Positions 26,240 through 36,200 of a stretch of 64,000 nt of DNA are shown piece after piece (positions within the stretch are counted from its first letter, which is position 1; each line of letters starts with the position of its first letter). The notes below the pieces were generated by a model. That model had not been told where the DNA came from and made no database searches. It saw only the letters and a list, made by a program, of their open reading frames with translations. This stretch comes from an uncultured Bacteroidia bacterium. Its GTDB lineage: Bacteria; Bacteroidota; Bacteroidia; Bacteroidales; CAJPTX01. The position numbers and the translations under genes are program-made. Where the stretch lies: NCBI GenBank assembly GCA_938038735.1, contig CALHSW010000050.1, forward strand, positions 54,580 through 118,579, written 5' to 3'.

Positions 26240-27115
26240 ATGAAAACCGAAGAGACCAACCCGCTCAAGAGCGTTCTTGACGATTGCGAAGCCGCTATGA
26301 AAGGCAGTGGCAACGAGTATAAGCGAGATGGCGATAGCTCGCTCATGATTGAGCTGCTGGGAAAACGCCATATCATGGCCTTTAACGAGGACGATGATGA
26401 GTTTCTCCGTATCACGGCATCCTACGATAAAGACATCTTCGAAGGCACCCGCGCTGAATGCCTAGAACGGGTAAATCTTATCAACCAGCGCGTTAAGGTG
26501 GTGAAGGTATTTATCGATGACGACGATGATATGGCCTTCTCGGTGGAGATGTTTCTCGATCGGGCGAGGTTCTTCTCTGATATTTTCCAACGGCAAATAC
26601 AAACGATTGATACGGGCGTGAGCCTCCTTAACAGTAATGACCACGCTGAGCTACAGCCTGAACGAACAGAAGGCTGTGAGACAAATGGGGAAAGCAACTG
26701 GTTAACCTCAGTGCTCGACCGCTGCGAGCAGCAGCTGGAGGAGGATGGGATATCCTTCAATCGCGTCGCTCACAACAAGCTCCTCTACACCGTGGCCGGG
26801 CGAAAGATTGCACTGACTTTTGAAGAGGATGACCTGGGCTACCTGTCGCTTACAACTGCGGAGGATAGCCGAAAGTTCCACTGTAGCCGAAAGAAGCTAC
26901 TTGAGGTAGTTAACGGCATTAACTATGGCACAAAGGTTACCAAGGCCTGCATTAATAGCGACAACGTGTTGGTTTTCAGCGCGGAGGTGTACGTCAATTC
27001 TGCCACAGACTTCGCACGTCTGCTGCAACGATACTCGGTTAACCTAATTTGGTGCATGCGTGCCGCAATAAGGAAGTTCAACCTGAAAGGTTGGCTCCCT
27101 ATGTGGCTACGCTAG
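26240..27115 (+). CDS. Two-domain YbjN-like protein (A-B fusion)
   Basis: A 291-residue soluble protein with no signal peptide. It consists of two related domains of about 125 residues. Domain A (about 7-130) has LDDCEAAMK near its start, then FNEDDDEFLRI, VKVVKVFIDDDDD and MFLDRARFFSDIFQR. Domain B (about 155-280) has LDRCEQQLEE, FEEDDLGYLSL, TKVTKACI and FARLLQRYS. Strand-helix order and acidic turns resemble the YbjN / type III chaperone-like fold; this assignment is by eye. The function is unknown. ATG 26240 is preferred to TTG 26234. The next two genes encode the same A and B domains as separate proteins. Confidence 0.72.
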   Translation: MKTEETNPLKSVLDDCEAAMKGSGNEYKRDGDSSLMIELLGKRHIMAFNEDDDEFLRITASYDKDIFEGTRAECLERVNLINQRVKVVKVFIDDDDDMAFSVEMFLDRARFFSDIFQRQIQTIDTGVSLLNSNDHAELQPERTEGCETNGESNWLTSVLDRCEQQLEEDGISFNRVAHNKLLYTVAGRKIALTFEEDDLGYLSLTTAEDSRKFHCSRKKLLEVVNGINYGTKVTKACINSDNVLVFSAEVYVNSATDFARLLQRYSVNLIWCMRAAIRKFNLKGWLPMWLR

Positions 27116-27259
27116 GGTAATTCTAGTCGGTTCTGAAAAAATGGGCTGGTTTCTATGGGACCTGATGTGACGTCTCAGCAAACAATAAGATTTCCACTTT
27201 GGTGATAGGTTGCTCGGAATGCACGATGCTGCCGCCTTGCGTAACCCCCTCTTTATATC

Positions 27260-27267
27260 TACCTTTG
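27260..27267 (+). promoter_or_regulatory. -7 promoter element (TACCTTTG) for the second YbjN-like gene
   Basis: Exact TACCTTTG, 20 bp before ATG 27288. It shows that the longer frame from 27210 starts upstream of transcription. Confidence 0.65.
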
Positions 27268-27287
27268 CGAAAACCAAAAGGCTACGA

Positions 27288-27719
27288 ATGGGGAAAAACA
27301 AGATGCGCCCTAAAAAGGCAAACGCACTCAAAGAGGTTCTTGATGACTACGAAGCCCAGCTGCGGAGTAAGCAGTATAAGTACGATCGGATCGATGACTC
27401 CACGCTCTTGTTGCCTCTCGTTGGGAAGATTCACGTCATGACCTTTGAGCGGCACGACGCTGACTTTCTGCGGGTTTTTGCACTCTTTCAAGGCCATGAT
27501 TTTAAATGCTCCCGCTCGACCCTGCTGGAAAGTTGTAATCAAATCAACTACGATACCAAGGTGGTCAAAGTATACCTTGATGAGGACGGCGATGTAGAAA
27601 TCTCCGCGGAGATGTTTCTAGACCGGTCGCGGTACTTCGCGGAAATCTTTCAACGCCACATTTCAACCATTGACTCTTGCGCTATGAAGCTCATGCGCCT
27701 CACACGCCCGCGGGAATAG
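27288..27719 (+). CDS. YbjN-like single-domain protein, A type
   Basis: A 143-residue cytoplasmic protein that aligns with domain A of the preceding fused protein: LDDYEAQLRS, MTFERHDADFLRVF, TKVVKVYLDEDGD, and MFLDRSRYFAEIFQRHISTID against MFLDRARFFSDIFQRQIQTID. The start is set by the promoter at 27260-27267. The next gene, of the B type, begins 18 bp after the stop, so A and B are probably made together. The function is unknown. Confidence 0.72.
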   Translation: MGKNKMRPKKANALKEVLDDYEAQLRSKQYKYDRIDDSTLLLPLVGKIHVMTFERHDADFLRVFALFQGHDFKCSRSTLLESCNQINYDTKVVKVYLDEDGDVEISAEMFLDRSRYFAEIFQRHISTIDSCAMKLMRLTRPRE

Positions 27720-27737
27720 CAAACACCACGATAGAAG

Positions 27738-28151
27738 ATGGCCGAGGAGCGAAACAAGAACAATTGGCTGAACGGGTTGCTCGACAGCTGCCAGCAGGAG
27801 CTTGAAACGCGCAGCGTGCCCTGCGAACGTTCTTGTGTCAACGAGCTTGGGTTTGAAATCAAAGGTGTGCACTTCTCTCTAAGCTTTGAGGACCACGATG
27901 ATGGGTTCATCAAGCTGTCAGTGGTTGTCGATGGTAAAAAGTTCCCCTACGGCCGCAAAAGGCTGCTTGAGGCCATTAACTCCGCCAACCTTGACACGAA
28001 GGTGGCCAAGGTGTACATCGATAGCCTCGGCGATTTGAACTTCAACGCGGAGCTCTACATCAATCCCGCAATGGACTTCAACCGTATTCTGAAGCGCCAC
28101 ATCAAAGCTGTTCTTGCCTGCATACGGGAGGTGAAGTTGAAGCTAGAGTAA
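27738..28151 (+). CDS. YbjN-like single-domain protein, B type
   Basis: A 137-residue cytoplasmic protein matching domain B of the fused protein: NNWLNGLLDSCQQELE against SNWLTSVLDRCEQQLE, LSFEDHDDGFIKLS, the KKLLE-like RKRLLEAIN, and an ending rich in Arg, Lys and aromatic residues (FNRILKRHIKAV). It follows the A-type gene in the same transcript. Together with that gene it reproduces the A-B order of the fusion. The function is unknown. Confidence 0.72.
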   Translation: MAEERNKNNWLNGLLDSCQQELETRSVPCERSCVNELGFEIKGVHFSLSFEDHDDGFIKLSVVVDGKKFPYGRKRLLEAINSANLDTKVAKVYIDSLGDLNFNAELYINPAMDFNRILKRHIKAVLACIREVKLKLE

Positions 28152-28289
28152 GGAAAAGAGAGCGGCTAGGGCGTAGCATTTAGAGGTACGCGGATGTTGC
28201 AATGCTAGATGTCTGAAAAGCTACAAGGGCTGACGAGCAGCCTAACCTTGAACATTTGCAAAGAAATGAAAGGAATCGTATGAATTAGT

Positions 28290-28297
28290 TACCTTCG
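28290..28297 (+). promoter_or_regulatory. -7 promoter element (TACCTTCG) for glycyl-tRNA synthetase
   Basis: TACCTTCG lies 24 bp before the glyS start, followed by an A-rich leader with CGGAGGGAAACG just before the ATG. Confidence 0.55.
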
Positions 28298-28321
28298 CGG
28301 AGAATAAAACGGAGGGAAACG

Positions 28322-29872
28322 ATGGCGCAGGACGATGGATTTAAAACGCTAGTGGCGCATTGCAAGGAGTATGGGTTCATATTTCCGAGCAGCGATATAT
28401 ACGATGGGCTCAGCGCGGTGTACGACTATGGGCAGAACGGCGTAGAGCTTAAAAACAATGTCCGTCGCTACTGGTGGGAGGCGATGACGCGGCTGCATGA
28501 CAACATTGTGGGGCTCGATGCGGCGATTTTTATGCATCCGAAGGTGTGGGAGGCCTCGGGGCATTTGAAGGCATTCAACGACCCCCTCATTGATAACCGT
28601 GACAGCAAGAAACGCTACCGCGCTGATGTGCTCGTGGAGGAGTGGATTGACAAGCAGGGGGAGAAGATAGAGAAGGAGGTGGTCAAGGCGGCCAAGCGGT
28701 TCGGCGAGGCGTTCGATAGGGAGCAGTTCGTGAGTACAAACGCCAGGGTGTTGGGCTACCAAAAGGCGATGGACGAGGCGCGGATGCGCATGGCGAAGTG
28801 CCTTAACGATAACGACCTGGAGGGACTGCGCCAGCTTATCGTTGATTTGGAGATCGCTTGCCCCATTTCGGGGACTAGGAATTGGACGGAGGTACGTCAG
28901 TTTAACCTAATGTTCGCCACGAAGCTCGGTTCGGTGAGCGATGATGCGAGCGAGATATACCTGCGCCCGGAGACCGCGCAGGGTATATTTGTGAATTATC
29001 TCAACGTGCAGAAGACGAGCCGCAAGCGTCTTCCCTTCGGTATTGCGCAGACTGGCAAGGCGTTCCGCAACGAGATTGTGGCGCGCCAATTCACTTTCCG
29101 CATGCGAGAGTTTGAGCAGATGGAGATGCAGTACTTCGTGAAGCCGGGGGAGGAGATGCAATGGTTTGAGTACTGGAAGGCGCAGCGCATGCGCTGGCAC
29201 TTGGCTATGGGGCTCGGGGAGGCGAACTACCGATGGCATCCGCACGATAAGCTTGCGCATTACGCCAATGCCGCGGTGGACATTGAGTACCGCTACCCAA
29301 TAGGTTTTAAGGAGGTGGAGGGCATCCATTCGCGCACCGATTTTGACCTGTCGAGCCATGAAAAGCTTTCGGGGCGAAAGCTGCAGTACTTTGACCCCGA
29401 TGAGAATCGTAGCTATACGCCGTACGTGGTGGAAACCTCCATCGGGCTGGATCGCTGCGTGCTGATGCTGCTCGCGGGGTCTCTGCGGGAGGAGAAGGTG
29501 GCGAGCGAGGATGGCGAGGGCGATTCAAGAAAGGTGCTTTCGCTGCCTACGCAGCTAGCCCCGGTGAAGGTGGCCGTGCTGCCGCTGGTGCGTAAGGATG
29601 GCATGCCGGAGCGGGCGCGGGAGATTCTTGATGATTTGAAATGGAGCATGGCGTGCGACTACGAGGAGAAGGATACCATCGGGAAGCGTTACCGCCGGCA
29701 GGATGCCATCGGCACGCCCTTCTGCGTTACGGTTGACACGCAGACTCTGGAGGACGGCACGGTGACGGTGCGCGAGCGCGACACGATGGCGCAGGAACGC
29801 GTCCCGGCGGAGCGGCTGAAGGAGTATCTGGGCGACAGGGTGCTGCTGGAGGGTTTGCTGCGAAAGATTTAG
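28322..29872 (+). CDS. glyS: Glycyl-tRNA synthetase, single-chain alpha2 type
   Basis: Charges tRNA-Gly with glycine. The 516-residue class II synthetase is the single-chain (eukaryote/archaea-like) type, not the two-subunit glyQ/glyS form. The N-terminal segment GFIFPSSDIYDGLSAVYDYG and WWEAM are diagnostic. Class II motif 2 is FRNEIVARQFTFRMREFEQ and motif 3 is ETSIGLDRCVLMLL. The C-terminal anticodon-binding domain starts near LPTQLAPVKVAVLPL. It follows its own promoter and ends at a terminator. One of its substrates, tRNA-Gly(CCC), lies nearby. Confidence 0.96.
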   Translation: MAQDDGFKTLVAHCKEYGFIFPSSDIYDGLSAVYDYGQNGVELKNNVRRYWWEAMTRLHDNIVGLDAAIFMHPKVWEASGHLKAFNDPLIDNRDSKKRYRADVLVEEWIDKQGEKIEKEVVKAAKRFGEAFDREQFVSTNARVLGYQKAMDEARMRMAKCLNDNDLEGLRQLIVDLEIACPISGTRNWTEVRQFNLMFATKLGSVSDDASEIYLRPETAQGIFVNYLNVQKTSRKRLPFGIAQTGKAFRNEIVARQFTFRMREFEQMEMQYFVKPGEEMQWFEYWKAQRMRWHLAMGLGEANYRWHPHDKLAHYANAAVDIEYRYPIGFKEVEGIHSRTDFDLSSHEKLSGRKLQYFDPDENRSYTPYVVETSIGLDRCVLMLLAGSLREEKVASEDGEGDSRKVLSLPTQLAPVKVAVLPLVRKDGMPERAREILDDLKWSMACDYEEKDTIGKRYRRQDAIGTPFCVTVDTQTLEDGTVTVRERDTMAQERVPAERLKEYLGDRVLLEGLLRKI

Positions 29873-29892
29873 AGATAGTAGGAGGATAGCGT

Positions 29893-29931
29893 AGAAGGCA
29901 GCCGCCAGTGGGGGCTGCCTTCTCTTTTTTA
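29893..29931 (+). terminator. Terminator after glyS
   Basis: A perfect 11-bp stem (29893-29903 with 29913-29923), loop of nine, is followed by CTTTTTT. Confidence 0.93.
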
Positions 29932-30260
29932 GGTGAAGTAGTGTTGAAAGTTGGGCTGGCTATTGAGAGACCGATCTGCGGATGGGGCTGCGTCTCTACT
30001 GATTTAGAAAGATTCCGTATTGATTGGAAAAGTTCTGCTTTTTGTTAAGAGGATTTTCTACGATGGGATGGGCATAGTGCGGAATCAGCGCATTGTTCCT
30101 CACGAGTTTCCTCACTTCATGCAGTGAATGTTGCGTTTCAATCTATAAAATGGTCTCTTGCATTTTGGTTAAAAAGAGTACCTTAGGGGGCGGAATGACT
30201 TATGGGGTTCAAAAGATGAGTTTGTCGTAGACTAAGCTCCAAAAAAATAGAGGGGGAACT
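29932..30260. other. Gene-free stretch before the giant protease gene
   Basis: No credible gene or RNA is seen. A promoter-like TACCTTAG lies at 30179-30186, with CTTG 18 bp upstream of it. A transcript from there would have a leader of about 70 bases ending in an A-rich ribosome site (AGAGGGGGAACT). Confidence 0.6.
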
Positions 30261-33200
30261 ATGAGGAAAGTTAGACTACTGTTTGTGCTGTTCCTTTGCG
30301 CGTTGGTGCATGAGGCGTGGGCGCAAGAGGTGGTGCATTTGGGCGATTGCTCGTTTGTGCCGGAGCAGAACGTGAACGGCGTGCGTGTACGCAGCGCGCA
30401 GCGCGGGCGGGACATTGATATGGGGGAGGTCACGGGCGGCAAGCATAACGTGCTGCTGCAATTTGCGAGCGTTCCCACAGCGGTGGAACAGGCGCGGCTA
30501 GAGCAGCGGGGCGTGCAGCTCTCGGGATGGGTGGGTGGCAATGCGTATTGGGCCTTGGTGGCTGAGGGCACGCGGCCGGAGGCTGCCTTGGCGGGCAGCA
30601 AGGCGCGCAGCGTTATGGGCACTCAGCCGGAGTGGAAGGCGAGCGGCGCGCTGCTGCGGGGCGAAGTGCCCGAGTGGGCGCAGCGTGGCAATGCGCACTT
30701 TGCTTTTGTGCTGCATTTTGCCGCGAATGCGAGCGAGCAGCAAGTGCGGAGCGATTTACTGAAGCTAGGCGCCCGAAGCCTTGCGGTAGATGCATCGCTG
30801 GGCTTCGCTAGCGGGGAGATGCCCATTGACCAGGTGCGGGCAGTGGCGGCGCTCGGCTACGTGCAGACGGTGCAGCCCATTTCGCCCAAGTACGAATTGC
30901 ATAATGCCGAGGGGGCAGCCCTTGGCGGTGCTGCGCGCCTTCGCATGCTGCCATCGGAGGGCGGAAGAGGACTTTCGGGCAAGGGGATAAGAGCGGGCAT
31001 ATGGGATGGCAACGTGGAGCAGCACCCTGACTTTGGGGATCGTGTCGTACGCATGGAATTTGAGACGACTGGCGAGGGGGCGGAGCATGGTACGCACGTG
31101 GCGGGCACGATGCTAGGTGCGGGCTTGCAGGACATACGGGGGCGCGGCATGGCGCCCGAGCTGCGGGCCTGGACGTATAATTTCGGGAAGCAGTCAAATG
31201 GGTTGACCCCTATGCAGGAGATGAAGAACGCAGTGGAGACGCAAGGTATTACGCTTTCGCAGCATTCGTACGGCTATACCTTACAGCCCAAGTTCTACAA
31301 AATGTATGTGTATTTAGAAGAGTTCGCCCAGACGGATCAATTAACCTACGACAACCCAACATTCGTGCAGGTGTACTCTACGGGTAATGATCAAGAAAGG
31401 GGAGGTGCAGTAACCGAAGCGGAGCATGGCGATGCTCGCTTCGGCACGACGACGAAACGTGCGAAGAATGTGATACACGTTGGGGCGGTGGATGCACAGG
31501 GCGACATGACGGTGTTCAGCTCTTGCGGTCCTATGGATGATGGGCGCATGATTCCCACGATATGCGCGAAGGGGGAGCAGGTGTATAGCACCAAGCCTGG
31601 CGGGGGGTACCAAACCAAGGATGGAACCTCCATGGCATGCCCGACCGCTTCGGGGCACATTGCGCTGATTCAGGAGCGATACCGCCAAATCAATAGCGGG
31701 GCGGATATTCGAGTGGATGAGCTCATGGCGGTGCTGGCGACGAGTGCCACCGATGCGGGCAATAAGGGCCCCGACTACATGTATGGGTTCGGGGTGCTGA
31801 ATGCCGAGCGAGCATTGGATGTGCTAGAGTCAAACTGTACCCATACGGGGTCCTTCGCAGCGAGTGCTACGGAGCCCCAGACGTTTACTGTGCGGGTGCC
31901 GAACGGAGCGAAAAGCGTGAGGGTAACCTTGGCATGGATAGACCCCGTGGTGTTCAAGGAGTACAGCTATGGGGAGAGTCCATTGATAAACGATTTGGAT
32001 TTGCGGGTGACGGATGGGAAGGGGCGAGAGTATAAACCGATGGTGTGCAATCCTAGAAAGGCCGCGAGGCCCGCTGTGGAGGGAGAGGATCATGTCAACA
32101 ATGTGGAGCAGGTTGTGATAGAGGATTTGGATGGTCAGTCAGGGCGAGACGTTACCATTAAAGTGTTGCCGCATCAAGTGGCGATGGGGCAGCAGCAATA
32201 CTACGTGGCATACTGGTTTGATATGGGAGAGCTAGAGGTGCTTTCGCCCCGCAATGGGGATGTAGTGCTGCCGGGCGGCTCTTTCTATCTCCGTTTGGCG
32301 GGAGTGGATCAGCCATACGCCGTGGAGTATTCAAGCGATGGGGGTGCAAGCTACAATCGTGTGCTGCAGTTGGATAAGTTTGATGCCACGAAGGCGCACT
32401 ACAAGAACCTGTCGGTATCGCTAGCGTCAGATGCCAAGATAACCGAGCGGGCCAAGGTGCGGGTGATAACGAAGGATGGGCGTGTGGCGGAGAGCAAAGG
32501 GTATTTTAGCGTGATACCGCAGGTGATGGGGTTGACTGTGAATAGCGTGGGGTGTGGCAATGAGGGATTTAAACTGCAGTGGATGGCGGCAGAGCAGGCT
32601 GAGAAGGGCTACGTAGTGCTGCGTTTGCACCGTGGAGAGAAGCAGTATAGCAAAGTGGCCGAAGTGGCGGCTGGCGTGACGGAGTACTCCATAAAGGCTG
32701 ATCAGCTGCGTGCTGGCGATTTGTTCACGGTGGCGTGCAGAATGGGAGAGGAAACGTGGGGACCTCGGGCGGTTGCGGTGATGCCGAGGGTGCGGGAAAT
32801 GGTTACGGTTAAGCAAGAAGCCCTACCATGGCGGGAGAACTTTATGGAGACCCCAACCCGCTACTTCACAGCCGATGTCCAAAAACCTAACAGCGAGACC
32901 TACATGAGTGCGTTGTATCCCTCCATGCCGCTGGGCTGCCACACCTACTCAACGACCGTGGGAGCGACCAACGATGAGTTTGATGTGAACGACCCATTTG
33001 CTGCCGGGCATGCAAAGAATACGATAAAATATGATTTTTGCGGCCTAGACCTGCGCAATATCCCGGCCGGTGAGGAAGTGATGTTGCATCTGCGGGTGGG
33101 CATGGCCTGGATGCCCATTAATGCGGATCGGGGCCCATGGTTTAGAGTCCTTATGGATGGAAAGCCGATTGCCGACGCAGCGGGTGTGGAGGTGCATGAG

Positions 33201-36200
33201 CGCTTGCCGCAGGCAATTGATTTGTACTACCGCATATCGGGCGGGGCGGTTCATGATTTGTCAATGCAATTTGTGGGGAAGTACGCGCACGATCGTTTAC
33301 TGATGCACGAAATCGCTGTGGAGTCGGTGAAAGAAGGAAAGGATGTAGGGCTGACTATAATAAAGCTTCCGGACGATGGTGCGGAGCTGGGAGCGCAAGA
33401 GACGGTGAGGGTGCAGCTGTACAATGCGTATGCAACCCCCCAGCCCAAGGTGGATATTGTGTTGCTCCGCAATGGGGTAGAGGTGTGCAAGCGGGTGGAG
33501 CAAGACCTTCGGTCCTACGAGCGTCGGGCTGTGGAGCTGCCTATAGACTTGCGTTCGAAAAACATGCTGGGCGAGACGTTTGATATAGAGGTGCGGGCGC
33601 AGCTAGAGGGCGATGTGGCGTTGGAAAACAATGTTGTGCGGGGAACGGTGGTGAACGGCGGAAAGGTGTTCGCCATGCGCAAAGGGACGATACTATACAC
33701 GCCTTTTGTTGACATCGTGGCAGACCCTAAACAGGTGTACCGTCTGAAGGAGGGAGAGCGATTGATATTCACGGATAATGGCGGTGCGTTGGGGGACTAC
33801 TACTTTCCGCAGGCCTCTACCCTGAAGGTGTTACCGAGCGGTCCGGGGCGTATGGTGCGGGTTCGGTTCAATGAGTTTAGCAGCGATAGGGAAGGGGCGG
33901 CACTATTTGTGATAAACGCGACGGTGCCGGAGGATTTGAAAACGTCTGACGTGAGCTATGACCGAGCGCTGCGAGGCAGCGATGTGTTGCCATACGGCAC
34001 GGTGTCGGGAGCAACCGATGGCGCATTGACGTTCTATTTTGAGGCGCATCGGGGCGGGAGCGGCTGGATTGCCGAGATTGATGAGGTGCCGCTGCAGAAT
34101 GCGCTGACCTTGGTCAGTGCGCAGGCGCAGGAAGTGGGGACGAGCGAAAAGGGGGAAGTAACGGTGAAGGTACGCGTGCGGAATAACTTTGAGAAAAAGG
34201 TGGAGAGGATAAACCTACACTACTACCTTGATGACAAAACGGAGGATGAATTGCTTGGGGAGTCGCTGGCCGCAAAGGAGGAGAAGGAGTTCGTTTTTAG
34301 CAGGAAGGTGAAGGCAGGAGTGGGACAGGACGCAGAAGTATCGGTGTGGCTGGAGTGCGAAGAGGATACTGACGGTACCGACAATACGGCGGAGGTACCC
34401 GTACTCTACGATGTGTATCCGATACCCGGTGCATTGGCAGAGGCCTCGACTCCATGGTTTTCGCAGCTACAATATGTGGGTCAGGTAGCAACGTTTCCAA
34501 AGGTTGATACGCTGGCGGCCAATCGGCAGCACCTGATACAGTACAACTGGAAGGACACCATTCAGGTGTACAAAGGATTGGAGGATGAGCCGGTGGATAT
34601 CATAGGGCTGAAGGGCGAGGTAGGCGATGCGGTGCGCCTGTGGGTCGATTGGAATGACGATAGGACCTTTGGCGCAGATGAGCTGGCAGGGGCTTTTGAG
34701 ATTGAGGCAGGTATTGATTTGGCCGCGGCGAGAATCTCAAAGTTAGTCGGACTGGATGGGGCTTCGGCAGGGGTGAGGCGTGCGAGAGTGGCGGTAGGGA
34801 ACCGGGATGAGCTTAGCGATGCGGCGTTCGCAGTGGGGCTAATGCGAGGCTCAGTGCGAGACTTCATGGTGAAGGTGCATGAAGGAGGGTATCCGCATGA
34901 TGGTGATTTAGAGCTGTCGAAGCTGATTCTGCAGACGACAGATGGAAAGGCGTTGGCTAGTGGGACTAATCTGCCTAAAAACGGCAAGATTGTTCTGGAG
35001 GTCAAAAACTTGGGGCACGATTCTTTTGATGGCAAGTTCAAGGCTATTGTGGATGTGGATGGCGTGGCGACGACGGAGGAGGTGGACCTGAAGGCGAGGG
35101 GGTATGCAGCTATAGCCCCCTACGGCAGGAAGAGTGGTACAATCCCATTGAATTATGTACTTGATGTGAGTGGTGTTGGCAAGCACGAGGTGAAGGTGAC
35201 CATAGAGGAGGAGCCGGCGGTGGTGGGTCTAGAGAATAATGTGCAGAAAGATTCGGTGTACAGCCAGGGGCCCAAGGATGGAAGCTACGCCTTAGCCTTT
35301 AAGAGTCGCAATGGGGCGTTTCGAGAGTCTGCCACACTGGGCGGTAGATATCAGGGGAAAAACAAGCAGGCGACCATAGAGTTTTGGGCGTATATTGATA
35401 AACCGCAGTATGGGGTATTTTTGGAGAGTCCTGAGAACTTCGTGGTGTGTACCTTTAATAATATGAAGGCGGATTACCCCAATGAGAGCTTGGCATTGGC
35501 GTTTGGTAATGGACTTTTCTGCACGAAGGCGCATACCTTCCCCGCGGGGCGGTGGACCCATGTGGCGGTAGTGGTAGACGAGATAGAGTGGGGCGGGATT
35601 GCGACTGCTGGGGCTTGCAAGGTGTCAATTTATATAGATGGGAAGCCGCAGGAGGTGACGGCAATACAGATGGGAGCAGGAAAGTCGTTTTCATCGGGCA
35701 TGGTTGGCACGTATCTCAATGGGATGGTGACAGAGTTGCGGCTGTGGGAGACGGCTCGCACGCAGGAGTCGATACGCAATAATATGTACAGGCATGTGCA
35801 GGATGAAGCGCGCGATGGACTGGTGTACGAATATCGCTTTAGCGAGGGGGAAGGGAATAAGTATACCTACGGGGTTAACGCTGCGGGCGGCATGGAGTCG
35901 GGGATGCTAAACGAGGTGTCAAAGGGACGATTGGAGCAAGAGGGTGCACTTTGGTACGATTTGAGGAAACAGGCGCAGTACGTGTCGGCGCAGTTTGACG
36001 GTCAGGTTAAAATTGATGCGGATGCTGGCGGTGTGCAAAAGGTTCTATTCCGTAAGGGGCAAGACTTGAGCGCAGTGAAGTCGCATTTTGTGACGGCGTG
36101 GCCCAATACCGTGATACGAGAAGGAGGGAAGGAAGTAACGGCAGACACGCAGTTCGATATGACTGGCGGGAAGCGGCATGAGTTAACCTTTACGAGCGAT

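Noticed and set aside
27210..27287. Upstream extension of the second YbjN-like protein
   Set aside because: The -7 element at 27260-27267 lies inside the extension, so it is not transcribed.
26240..28151. YbjN-like cluster as type III secretion chaperones
   Set aside because: No type III secretion gene is in the window and Bacteroidales lack such systems; only the fold resemblance is kept.
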